Assembly: GCA_028752905.1 (NCBI GenBank)
Contig: JAQNBH010000003.1
Span: 38,190,472-38,254,471, forward strand
DNA: 64,000 nucleotides
Reading direction: 5' to 3'
Source of the DNA: Cladorhizidae sp. MBARI D1340-BT2
Taxonomy: Eukaryota; Porifera; Demospongiae; Poecilosclerida; Cladorhizidae
Both the position numbers and the translations under genes were made by a program. This document shows positions 24,626 to 38,500 of this stretch, piece by piece. Below the pieces are notes generated by a model. It was not told the origin of the DNA. It ran no database searches and saw nothing but the letters and a program-made list of their open reading frames with translations. Numbering within the stretch: the first letter of the stretch is position 1; each line of letters starts with the position of its first letter.

Positions 24626-27600
24626 ATTGTTATATACCTAGCATGGTTATATACCTAGCATGGTTATATACCTAGCATGATTATATACCTAGCAGCATAG
24701 TTATACACCTAGCATGGTTATACAATTAGCATGGTTATACACCTAGCATGGTTATACACCTAGCATGGTTATATATCTAGCATGGTTATACACCTAGCAT
24801 GGTTATACACCTAGCATGGTTATACAATTAGCATGGTTATACACCTAGCATGGTTATATACCTAGCATGGTTATACACCTAGCATGGTTATACACCTAGC
24901 ATGGTTATATACCTAGCATGGTTATATACCTAGCATTGTTATACACCTAGCATGCTTATACAATTAGCATTGTTGTACACCTATCCTGGTTATATACCTA
25001 GCATAGTTATACACTTAGCATGGTTATACACCTATCATGGTTATATACCTAGCATGGTTATATACCTAGCATGGTTATATACCTAGCATGGTTATATACC
25101 TAGCATGGTTATATACCTAGCATAGTTATACACCTAGCATGCTTATACAATTAACATTGTTATACACCTAGCATGGTTATATACCTAGCATAGTTATACA
25201 CTTAGCATGGTTATACACCTATCATGGTTATATACCTAGCATGGTTATATACCTAGCATGGTTATATACCTAGCATGGTTATATACCTAGCATGGTTATA
25301 TACCTAGCATGGTTATATACCTAGCATGGTTATATACCTAGCATAGTTATACACCTAGCATGCTTATACAATTAGCATTGTTATACACCTATCATGGTTA
25401 TATACCTAGCATGATTATATACCTAGCATGGTTATATACCTAGCATGGTTATATACCTATACACCTAGCATGGTTATACAATTAGCATGGGTATACACCT
25501 AGCATGGTTATATACCTAGCATAGTTATACACCTAGCATGGTTATACACCTAGCATGGTTATATACCTAGCATGGTTATATACCTAGCATGGTTATATAC
25601 CTAGCATAGTTATACACCTAGCATGGTTATATACCTAGCATGGTTATATACCTAGCATGGTTATATACCTAGCATGGTTATATACCTAGCATAGTTATAC
25701 ACCTAGCATGGTTATACAATTAGCATCGTTATACACCTAGCATGGTTATACACCTAGCATGGTTATACACCTAGCATGGTTATATACCTAGCATGGTTAT
25801 ATACCTTGCATGGTTATATACCTAGCATGGTTATATACCTGGCATAGTTATACACCTAGCATGGTTATACAATTAGCAAGGTTATACACCTAGCATGGTT
25901 ATATACCTAGCATGTTTATAGACCTAGCATGGTTATATACCTAGCATGGTTATACACCTAGCATGGTGATATACCTAGCATGGTTATATACCTAGCATGG
26001 TTATATACCTAGCATGGTTATATACCTAGCATAGTTATACACCTAGCATGGTTATACAATTAGCATGGTTATATACCTAGCATGGTTATATACCTAGCAT
26101 AGTTATACACCTAGCATGGTTATACAATTAGCATGGTTATACACCTAGCATGGTTATATACCTAGCATAGTTATACACCTAGCATGGTTATACACCGAGC
26201 ATGGTTATATACCTAGCATGGTTATATACCTAGCATGGTTATATACCTAGCATGGTTATACATCTAGCATGGTTATATACCTAGTATGGTTATATACCTA
26301 GCATGGTTATATACCTAGCATGGTTATATATCTGGCATAGTTATACACCTAGCATGGTTATACAATTAGCATGGTTATACACCTAGCATGGTTATATACC
26401 TAGCATGGTTATATACCTAGCATGGTTATATACCTAGCATGGTTATACACCTAGCATGGTTATATACCTAGCATGGTTATACACCTAGCATGGTTATATA
26501 CCTAGCATGGTTATATACCTAGCATGGTTATATAACTAGCATGGTTATATACCTAGCATGATTATATACCTAGCATAGTTATACACCTAGATTGGTTATA
26601 CAATTAGCATGGTTATACACCTAGCATGGTTATATACCTAGCATGGTTATATACCTAGCATTGTTATACACCTAGCATGGTTATACACCTAGCATGGTTA
26701 TATACCTAGCATGGTTATATACCTAGCATGGTTATATACCTAGCATGGTTATATACCTAGCATGGTTATATACCTAGCATAGTAATACACCTAGCATGGT
26801 TATACAATTAGCATGGTTATACACCTAGCATGGTTATATACCTAGCATGGTTATATACCTAGCATAGTTATACACCTAGCATGGTTATACACCTAGCATG
26901 GTTATACACCTAGCATGGTTATACACCTAGCATGGTTATATACCTAGCATGGTTATATACCTAGCATTAGCATGGTTATATACCTAGCATAGTTATACAC
27001 CTAGCATGCTTATACAATTAGCATGGTTATATACCTAGCATGGTTATATACCTAGCACAGTTATACACTTAGCATGGTTATACACCTATCATGGTTATAT
27101 ACCTAGCATGGTTATATACCTAGCATGGTTATATACCTAGCATGGTTATATACCTAGCATAGTTATACACCTAGCATGGTTATACAATTAGCATGGTTAT
27201 ACACCTAGCATGGTTATATACCTAGCATAGTTATACACCTAGCATGTTTATACACTGAGCATGGTTATATACCTAGCATGGTTATATACCTAGCATGGTT
27301 ATATACCTAGCATGGTTATACACCTAGCATGGTTATATACCTAGTATGGTTATATACCTAGCATGGTTATATACCTAGCATGGTTATATATCTGGCATAG
27401 TTATACACCTAGCATGGTTATATAATTAGCATGGTTATACACCTAGCATGGTTATATACCTAGCATGGTTATATACCTAGCATGGTTATATACCTAGCAT
27501 GGTTATACACCTAGCATGGTTATATACCTAGCATGGTTATATACCTAGCATGGTTATATACCTAGCATGGTTATATACCTAGCATATTTATACACCTAGC

Positions 27601-30600
27601 ATGGTTATACAATTAACATGGTTATACACCTAACATGGTTATATACCTAGCATAGCTATACACCTAGCATGGTTATACACCTAGCATGGTTATATACCTA
27701 GCATGGTTATATACCTAGCATGGTTATATACCTAGCATGGTTATATACCTAGCATGGTTATACACCTAGCATGGTTATATACCTAGCATGGTTATATACC
27801 TAGCATGGTTATATACCTAGCATGGTTATATACCTAGAATGGTTATACACCTAGCATGGCTATACAATTAGCATGGTTATACACCTAGCATGGTTATATA
27901 CCTAGCATAGTTATACACCTAGCATGGTTATACACCTAGCATGGTTATATACCTAGCATGGTTATATACCTAGCATAGTTATATACCTAGCATGGTTATA
28001 TACCTAGCATAGTTATACACCTAGCATGGTTATACACCTAGCATGGTTATATACCTAGCATGGTTATATACCTAGCATGGTTATATACCTAGCTTGGTTA
28101 TACACCTAGCATGGTTATAATTATACCTAGCATGGTTATATACCTAGCGTGGTTATACACCTAGCATGGTTATATACCTAGCATGGTTATACACCTAGCA
28201 TGGTTATACACCTAGCATGGTTATATACCTAGCATGGTTATATACCTAGCATGGTTATACAATTAGCATGGTTATACACCTAGCATGGTTATATACCTAG
28301 CATAGTTATACACCTAGCATGGTTATACACCTAGCATGGTTATATACCTAGCTTGGTTATACACCTAGCATGGTTATAATTATACCTAGCATGGTTATAT
28401 ACCTAGCGTGTTTATACACCTAGCATGGTTATATACCTAGCATGGTTATACACCTAGCATGGTTATACACCTAGCATGGTTATATACCTAGCATGGTTAT
28501 ATACCTAGCATGGTTATACAATTAGCATGGTTATACACCTAGCATGGTTATATACCTAGCATAGTTATACACCTAGCATGGTTATACACCTAGCATGGTT
28601 ATATACCTAGCATGGTTATATACTTAGCATGGTTATATACCTAGCATGGTTATATACCTAGCATGGTTATATACCTAGCAAGGTTATACACCTAGCTTGG
28701 TTATATACCTAGCATGTTTATATACCTAGCATGGTCATACACCTAGCATGGTTATATACGTAGCATGGTTATATACCTAGCATGGTTATATATCTAGCAT
28801 GGTTATATACCTAGCATAGTTATACACCTAGCATGGTTATACAATTAGCATGGTTATACACCTAGCATGGTTATATACCTAGCATAGTTATACACCTAGT
28901 ATGGTTATACACCTAGCATGGTTATATACCTAGCATGGTTATATACCTAGCATGGTTATATACCTAGCATGATTATATACCTAGCATAGTTATACACCTA
29001 GCATGGTTATACAATTAGCATGGTTATACACCTAGCATGGTTATACACCTAGCATGGTTATATATCTAGCATGGTTATACACCTAGCATGGTTATACACC
29101 TAGCATGGTTATACAATTAGCATGGTTATACACCTAGCATGGATATATACCTAGCATGGTTATACACCTAGCATGGTTATACACCTAGCATGGTTATATA
29201 CCTAGCATGGTTATATACCTAGCATTGTTATACACCTAGCATGCTTATACAATTAGTATTGTTATACACCTAGCCTGGTTATATACTTAGCATAGTTATA
29301 CACTTAGCATGGTTATACACCTATCATGGTTATATACCTAGCATGGTTATATACCTAGCATGGTTATATACCTAGCATGGTTATATACCTAGCGTGGTTA
29401 TATACCTAGCATAGTTATACACCTAGCATGCTTATACAATTAACATTGTTATACACCTAGCATGGTTATATACCTAGCATAGTTATACACTTAGCATGGT
29501 TATACACCTATCATGGTTATATATCTAGCATGGTTATATACCTAGCATGGTTATATACCTAGCATGGTTATATACCTAGCATGGTTATATACCTAGCATA
29601 GTTATATACCTAGCATGGTTATATACCTAGCATAGTTATACACCTAGCATGCTTATACAATTAGCATTGTTATACACCTATCATGGTTATATACCTAGCA
29701 TGGTTATATACCTAGAATGGTTATACACCTAGCATGGTTATACAATTAGCATGGTTATACACCTAGCATGGTTATATACCTAGCATAGTTATAAACCTAG
29801 CATGGTTATACACCTACCATGGTTATATACCTAGCATGGTTATATACCTAGCATGGTTATATACCTAGCATGGTTATATACCTAGCATAGTTATACACCT
29901 AGCATGGTTATACACCTAGCATGGTTATATACCTAGCATGTTTATACACCTAGCATGGTTATATACCTAGCTTGGTTATACACCTAGCATGGTTATAATT
30001 ATACCTAGCATGGTTATATACCTAGCGTGGTTATACACCTAGCATGGTTATATACCTAGCATGGTTATACACCTAGCATGGTTAAACAATTAGCATGGTT
30101 ATACACCTAGCATGGTTATATACATAGCATAGTTATACACCTAGTATGGTTATACACCTAGCATGGTTATATACCTAGCATGGTTATATAACTAGCATGG
30201 TTATATACCTAGCATGATTATATACCTAGCATAGTTATACACCTAGATTGGTTATACAATTAGCATGGTTATACACCTAGCATGGTTATATACCTAGCAT
30301 GGTTATATACCTAGCATAGTTATACACCTAGCATGGTTATACACCTAGCATGGTTATATACCTAGCATGGTTATATACCTAGCATGGTTATATACCTAGC
30401 ATGGTTATATACCTAGCATGGTTATATACCTAGCATAGTTATACACCTAGCATGGTTATACAATTAGCATGGTTATACACCTAGCATGGTTATATACCTA
30501 GCATGGTTATATACCTAGCATAGTTATACACCTAGCATGGTTATACACCTAGCATGGTTATACACCTAGCATGGTTATATACCTAGCATGGTTATATACC

Positions 30601-33600
30601 TAGCATTAGCATGGTTATATACCTAGCATAGTTATACACCTAGCATGCTTATACAATTAGCATGGTTATATACCTAGCATGGTTATATACCTAGCATAGT
30701 TATACACTTAGCATGGTTATACACCTATCATGGTTATATACCTAGCATGGTTATATACCTAGCATGGTTATATACCTAGAATGGTTATATACCTAGCATA
30801 GTTATACACCTAGCATGGTTATACAATTAGCATGGTTATACACCTAGCATGGTTATATACCTAGCATAGTTATACACCTAGCATGGTTATACACTGAGCA
30901 TGGTTATATACCTAGCATGGTTATATACCTAGCATGGTTATATACCTAGCATGGTTATACACCTAGCATGGTTATATACCTAGTATGGTTATATACCTAG
31001 CATGGTTATATACCTAGCATGGTTATATATCTGGCATAGTTATACACCTAGCATGGTTATACAATTAGCATGGTTATACACCTAGCATGGTTATATACCT
31101 AGCATGGTTATATACCTAGCATGGTTATATACCTAGCATGGTTATACACCTAGCATGGTTATATACCTAGCATGGTTATATACCTAGCATGGTTATATAC
31201 CTAGCATGGTTATATACCTAGCATAGCTATACACCTAGCATGGTTATACACCTAGCATGGTTATATACCTAGCATGGTTATATACCTAGCATGGTTATAT
31301 ACCTAGCATGGTTATATACCTAGCATGGTTATACACCTAGCATGGTTATATACATAGCATGGTTATATACCTAGCATGGTTATATACCTAGCATGGTTAT
31401 ATACCTAGAATTGTTATACACCTAGCATGGCTATACAATTAGCATGGTTATACACCTAGCTTGGTTATATACCTAGCATAGTTATACACCTAGCATGGTT
31501 ATACACCTAGCATGGTTATATACCTAGCATGGTTATATACCTAGCATGGTTATATACCTAGCATGGTTATATACCTAGCATAGTTATACACCTAGCATGG
31601 TTATACACCTAGCATGGTTATATACCTAGCATGGTTATACACCTAGCATGGTTATATACCTAGCTTGGTTATACACCTAGCATGGTTATAATTATACCTA
31701 GCATGGTTATATACCTAGCGTGGTTATACACCTAGCATGGTTATATACCTAGCATGGTTATACACCTAGCATGGTTATACACCTAGCATGGTTATATACC
31801 TAGCATGGTTATATACCTAGCATGGTTATACAATTAGCATGGTTATACACCTAGCATGGTTATATACCTAGCATAGTTATACACCTAGCATGGTTATACA
31901 CCTAGCATGGTTATATACCTAGCTTGGTTATACACCTAGCATGGTTATAATTATACCTAGCATGGTTATATACCTAGCGTGGTTATACACCTAGCATGGT
32001 TATATACCTAGCATGGTTATACACCTAGCATGGTTATACACCTAGCATGGTTATATACCTAGCATGGTTATATACCTAGCATGGTTATACAATTAGCATG
32101 GTTATACACCTAGCATGGTTATATACCTAGCATAGTTATACACCTAGCATGGTTATACACCTAGCATGGTTATATACCTAGCATGGTTATATACCTAGCA
32201 TGGTTATATACCTAGCATGGTTATATACCTAGCATGGTTATATACCTAGCATGGTTATACACCTAGCATGGTTATATACCTAGCATGTTTATATACCTAG
32301 CATGGTCATACACCTAGCATGGTTATATACTTAGCATGGTTATATACCTAGCATGGTTATATATCTAGCATGGTTATATACCTAGCATAGTTATACACCT
32401 AGCATGGTTATACAATTAGCATGGTTATACACATAGCATGGTTATATACCTAGCATAGTTATACACCTAGTATGGTTATACACCTAGCATGGTTATATAC
32501 CTAGCATGGTTATATACCTAGCATGGTTATATACCTAGCATGGTTATATACCTAGCATGGTTATATACCTAGCATGGTTATATACCTAGCATGGTTATAT
32601 ACCTAGCATAGTTATACACCTAGCATGGTTATACAATTAGCATGGTTATACACCTAGCATGGTTATATACCTAGCATTGTTATATACCTAGCATAGTTAT
32701 ACACCTAGCATGGTTATACACCTAGCATGGTTATACACCTAGCATGGTTATATACCTAGCATTGTTATATACCTAGCATTAGCATGGTTATATACCTAGC
32801 ATAGTTATACACCTAGCATGCTTATACAATTAGCATGGTTATATACCTAGCATGGTTATATACCTAGCATAGTTATACACTTAGCATGGTTATTCACCTA
32901 TCATGGTTATATACCTAGCATGGTTATATACCTAGCATGGTTATATACCTAGCATGGTTATATACCTAGCATAGTTATACACCTAGCATGGTTATACAAT
33001 TAGCATGGTTATACACCTAGCATGGTTATATACCTAGCATAGTTATACACCTAGCATGGTTATACACTGAGCATGGTTATATACCTAGCATGGTTATATA
33101 CCTAGCATGGTTATATACCTAGCATGGTTATACACCTAGCATGGTTATATACCTAGTATGGTTATATACCTAGCATGGTTATATACCTAGCATGGTTATA
33201 TATCTGGCATAGTTATACACCTAGCATGGTTATACAATTAGCATGGTTATACACCTAGCATGGTTATATACCTAGCATGGTTATACACCTAGCATGGTTA
33301 TATACCTAGCTTGGTTATACACCTAGCATGGTTATAATTATACCTAGCATGGTTATATACCTAGCGTGGTTATACACCTAGCATGGTTATATACCTAGCA
33401 TGGTTATATACCTAGCATGGTTATACACCTAGCATGGTTATATACCTAGCATGGTTATATACCTAGCATGGTTATACAATTAGCATGGTTATACACCTAG
33501 CATGGTTATATACCTAGCATAGTTATACACCTAGCATGGTTATACACCTAGCATGGTTATATACCTAGCTTGGTTATACACCTAGCATGGTTATAATTAT

Positions 33601-34126
33601 ACCTAGCATGGTTATATACCTAGCGTGGTTATACACCTAGCATGGTTATATACCTAGCATGGTTATACACCTAGCATGGTTATACACCTAGCATGGTTAT
33701 ATACCTAGCATGGTTATATACCTAGCATGGTTATACAATTAGCATGGTTATACACCTAGCATGGTTATATACCTAGCATAGTTATACACCTAGCATGGTT
33801 ATACACCTAGCATGGTTATATACCTAGCATGGTTATATACCTAGCATGGTTATATACCTAGCATGGTTATATACCTAGCATGGTTATATACCTAGCATGG
33901 TTATACACCTAGCATGGTTATATACCTAGCATGTTTATATACCTAGCATGGTCATACACCTAGCATGGATATATACTTAGCATGGTTATATACCTAGCAT
34001 GGTTATATATCTAGCATGGTTATATACCTAGCATAGTTATACACCTAGCATGGTTATACAATTAGCATGGTTATACACCTAGCATGGTTATATACCTAGC
34101 ATAGTTATACACCTAGTATGGTTATA

Positions 34127-34134
34127 CACCTAGC
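34127..34134 (+). repeat. Target site duplication, left, copy 3
   Basis: CACCTAGC directly before the element, identical to 35523-35530. Confidence 0.95.
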
Positions 34135-35522
34135 CAGTGGAGTTCAATTAATTCAAAGTTGAATTAGTTAGACTGTCATTTGGGTATATTTAATTCAACT
34201 GGTTTAGTTAGTTTGTCACAGTTATTTTATTTATTTAAACTGGTTTTTGAGGCCCATTAATTCAAAGTTGAATTACAATTGAATTAAGGGGGCATAGAGG
34301 GGGCATAGACCATATTTGTGGTCACTAATTTAATGCTTCATCCATTTTGAATGGTTTTGATCTCAAAAGGTAGCTCATTCTCTGTGTTTTCCAATGATAT
34401 TTATAGCCTCTAGGCAAAGCAGTGTTGCCATCAACATCTGGCTGACAGCCTGACACACTGGCAATAGTACAGAGGTGTAAATTTTCAGCCTTCATCAATA
34501 CTTGCCATTTATGTTGCTGTCAGTCAGTTTCTAATAAAACTCCCCCCCCACCACCCCCTTTTTTCATTCAGCAGGAAAAGTGAGCCCACAGAATGAACCG
34601 TATCTCATGGAAAATTGTCTGGATTGAAAAAAGTAATCATTTATTTGAAGAGCAAAGAGAGAGCATTCAAATGATATAAAAATTATATACTATGGACAAA
34701 AATTGAGTGAGCAAAACTGTGAATAATGTTGGGAATACACATTTCTTTGAATCGTGAGAAAATAATGTTCAAAATACAACACTCCAGGGGGCAGGGGTAG
34801 ATCTAGGGTGGTTGTAAACCCCTCATTTTGCTCTTGCTCTTGACTGTCATTCTTGCACTCTTTCATCAGCAACACACAGACTCACCAGAAATACAGTGAC
34901 TGAGCAGGGTTGACACAGGAGCAGGCAGGCCTGTGATAGCCAGTGCTAGGGAAGGACCAGCTACAGACGCCATCTGAAGGTAAAGGCTGAAGCATAAACG
35001 GTAAAGTTGTTAATACTATAGTTCCAAACTTCCAGCAGCATTTGAGTCTTCAGCTTCTAGATATCTCTTCTTCTCTTCACGATTCTAACCCAGAAGATCC
35101 TTCGTAACTCTTCATGATTCCATACTTTCGTCTTTCCAGAGCTTTTGTTTGCATTCTTCTTGACATGGAATTTAATAGTATTAATAATGCTAACAAGTAA
35201 ATAGCAGTACCAATGTGTTGTGTGTCAAACCAGTGGCCACAAAAGCCGAACATAAGGTCCGGTGAAACTGAAAAAGTCCTAAAATAGAGCCTTCAAATAG
35301 AATTTTCAAAGCCCACTTACACGGAGGTGGGGAAAACGAATGAAATGAACGGACTTGCCTAAAAAAAGCCAATCTTATTGTCTCTTTATTTAATTCAAAA
35401 TTAGTTCATTTTAGTTGACTTGTCATTTCAATTTTAGTTGAATCGTTTAGTTAAACTGTCATTTCGAATTTATTTGAATTAATTAGTTATCTTGTCACAT
35501 CAAATTTAATTGAACCCCACTG
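34135..35522. mobile_element. Non-autonomous hAT-like DNA transposon, copy 3
   Basis: 1,388 bp with the same ends and interior. Four private substitutions relative to copies 1 and 2: C at 34276 (A in copy 1 at 9632), T at 34499 (G at 9855), T at 34642 (C at 9998) and T at 35490 (A at 10846). There are no indels. The last change breaks a TAGTTAACT motif in the third 36-bp subterminal repeat. Subterminal repeats lie at 34165-34245 and 35412-35519. It is the most diverged of the three but still about 99.7% identical. It has no coding capacity. Confidence 0.85.
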
Positions 35523-35530
35523 CACCTAGC
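35523..35530 (+). repeat. Target site duplication, right, copy 3
   Basis: CACCTAGC after the last base of the element; the array continues in phase with a CATTG unit as in the other copies. Confidence 0.95.
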
Positions 35531-38500
35531 ATTGTTATATACCTAGCATGGTTATATACCTAGCATGGTTATATACCTAGCATGATTATATACCTAGCAG
35601 CATAGTTATACACCTAGCATGGTTATACAATTAGCATGGTTATACACCTAGCATGGTTATACACCTAGCATGGTTATATATCTAGCATGGTTATACACCT
35701 AGCATGGTTATACACCTAGCATGGTTATACAATTAGCATGGTTATACACCTAGCATGGTTATATACCTAGCATGGTTATACACCTAGCATGGTTATACAC
35801 CTAGCATGGTTATATACCTAGCATGGTTATATACCTAGCATTGTTATACACCTAGCATGCTTATACAATTAGCATTGTTGTACACCTATCCTGGTTATAT
35901 ACCTAGCATAGTTATACACTTAGCATGGTTATACACCTATCATGGTTATATACCTAGCATGGTTATATACCTAGCATGGTTATATACCTAGCATGGTTAT
36001 ATACCTAGCATGGTTATATACCTAGCATAGTTATACACCTAGCATGCTTATACAATTAACATTGTTATACACCTAGCATGGTTATATACCTAGCATAGTT
36101 ATACACTTAGCATGGTTATACACCTATCATGGTTATATACCTAGCATGGTTATATACCTAGCATGGTTATATACCTAGCATGGTTATATACCTAGCATGG
36201 TTATATACCTAGCATGGTTATATACCTAGCATGGTTATATACCTAGCATGATTATATACCTAGCATGGTTATATACCTAGCATGGTTATATACCTATACA
36301 CCTAGCATGGTTATACAATTAGCATGGGTATACACCTAGCATGGTTATATACCTAGCATAGTTATACACCTAGCATGGTTATACACCTAGCATGGTTATA
36401 TACCTAGCATGGTTATATACCTAGCATGGTTATATACCTAGCATAGTTATACACCTAGCATGGTTATATACCTAGCATGGTTATATACCTAGCATGGTTA
36501 TATACCTAGCATGGTTATATACCTAGCATAGTTATACACCTAGCATGGTTATACAATTAGCATCGTTATACACCTAGCATGGTTATACACCTAGCATGGT
36601 TATACACCTAGCATGGTTATATACCTAGCATGGTTATATACCTTGCATGGTTATATACCTAGCATGGTTATATACCTGGCATAGTTATACACCTAGCATG
36701 GTTATACAATTAGCAAGGTTATACACCTAGCATGGTTATATACCTAGCATGTTTATAGACCTAGCATGGTTATATACCTAGCATGGTTATACACCTAGCA
36801 TGGTGATATACCTAGCATGGTTATATACCTAGCATGGTTATATACCTAGCATGGTTATATACCTAGCATAGTTATACACCTAGCATGGTTATACAATTAG
36901 CATGGTTATATACCTAGCATGGTTATATACCTAGCATAGTTATACACCTAGCATGGTTATACAATTAGCATGGTTATACACCTAGCATGGTTATATACCT
37001 AGCATAGTTATACACCTAGCATGGTTATACACCGAGCATGGTTATATACCTAGCATGGTTATATACCTAGCATGGTTATATACCTAGCATGGTTATACAT
37101 CTAGCATGGTTATATACCTAGTATGGTTATATACCTAGCATGGTTATATACCTAGCATGGTTATATATCTGGCATAGTTATACACCTAGCATGGTTATAC
37201 AATTAGCATGGTTATACACCTAGCATGGTTATATACCTAGCATGGTTATATACCTAGCATGGTTATATACCTAGCATGGTTATACACCTAGCATGGTTAT
37301 ATACCTAGCATGGTTATACACCTAGCATGGTTATATACCTAGCATGGTTATATACCTAGCATGGTTATATAACTAGCATGGTTATATACCTAGCATGATT
37401 ATATACCTAGCATAGTTATACACCTAGATTGGTTATACAATTAGCATGGTTATACACCTAGCATGGTTATATACCTAGCATGGTTATATACCTAGCATTG
37501 TTATACACCTAGCATGGTTATACACCTAGCATGGTTATATACCTAGCATGGTTATATACCTAGCATGGTTATATACCTAGCATGGTTATATACCTAGCAT
37601 GGTTATATACCTAGCATAGTTATACACCTAGCATGGTTATACAATTAGCATGGTTATACACCTAGCATGGTTATATACCTAGCATGGTTATATACCTAGC
37701 ATAGTTATACACCTAGCATGGTTATACACCTAGCATGGTTATACACCTAGCATGGTTATACACCTAGCATGGTTATATACCTAGCATGGTTATATACCTA
37801 GCATTAGCATGGTTATATACCTAGCATAGTTATACACCTAGCATGCTTATACAATTAGCATGGTTATATACCTAGCATGGTTATATACCTAGCACAGTTA
37901 TACACTTAGCATGGTTATACACCTATCATGGTTATATACCTAGCATGGTTATATACCTAGCATGGTTATATACCTAGCATGGTTATATACCTAGCATAGT
38001 TATACACCTAGCATGGTTATACAATTAGCATGGTTATACACCTAGCATGGTTATATACCTAGCATAGTTATACACCTAGCATGTTTATACACTGAGCATG
38101 GTTATATACCTAGCATGGTTATATACCTAGCATGGTTATATACCTAGCATGGTTATACACCTAGCATGGTTATATACCTAGTATGGTTATATACCTAGCA
38201 TGGTTATATACCTAGCATGGTTATATATCTGGCATAGTTATACACCTAGCATGGTTATATAATTAGCATGGTTATACACCTAGCATGGTTATATACCTAG
38301 CATGGTTATATACCTAGCATGGTTATATACCTAGCATGGTTATACACCTAGCATGGTTATATACCTAGCATGGTTATATACCTAGCATGGTTATATACCT
38401 AGCATGGTTATATACCTAGCATATTTATACACCTAGCATGGTTATACAATTAACATGGTTATACACCTAACATGGTTATATACCTAGCATAGCTATACAC

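Larger units (their letters stand above)
19175..30079 (+). repeat. Macro-block 2 (10,905 bp, carries transposon copy 2)
   Basis: The second tandem macro-repeat. Landmarks match block 3 at a constant 10,905 bp: the TTAAACAATT unit at 19178 and 30083, the element start at 23230 and 34135, and the CCTAACATGG junction unit at 16725 and 27630. It lacks the 2.83-kb duplication of block 1. Confidence 0.87.
24618..34134 (+). repeat. 17-bp satellite array, segment 3
   Basis: A 9,517-bp run of the 17-bp unit between copies 2 and 3, collinear with segment 2 except for the missing 2.83-kb duplicate. It contains length-variant markers: 23-bp units near 26965, 30604 and 32775, and 21-bp units (G of GTTATAATTA) at 28114, 28373, 29992, 31685, 31944, 33331 and 33590. 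I see no gene or unrelated sequence. Confidence 0.98.

Noticed and set aside
9491..35522. Three independent transposon insertions
   Set aside because: Identical target unit, target duplication and kilobases of matching flank make one insertion followed by block duplication the only economical reading.
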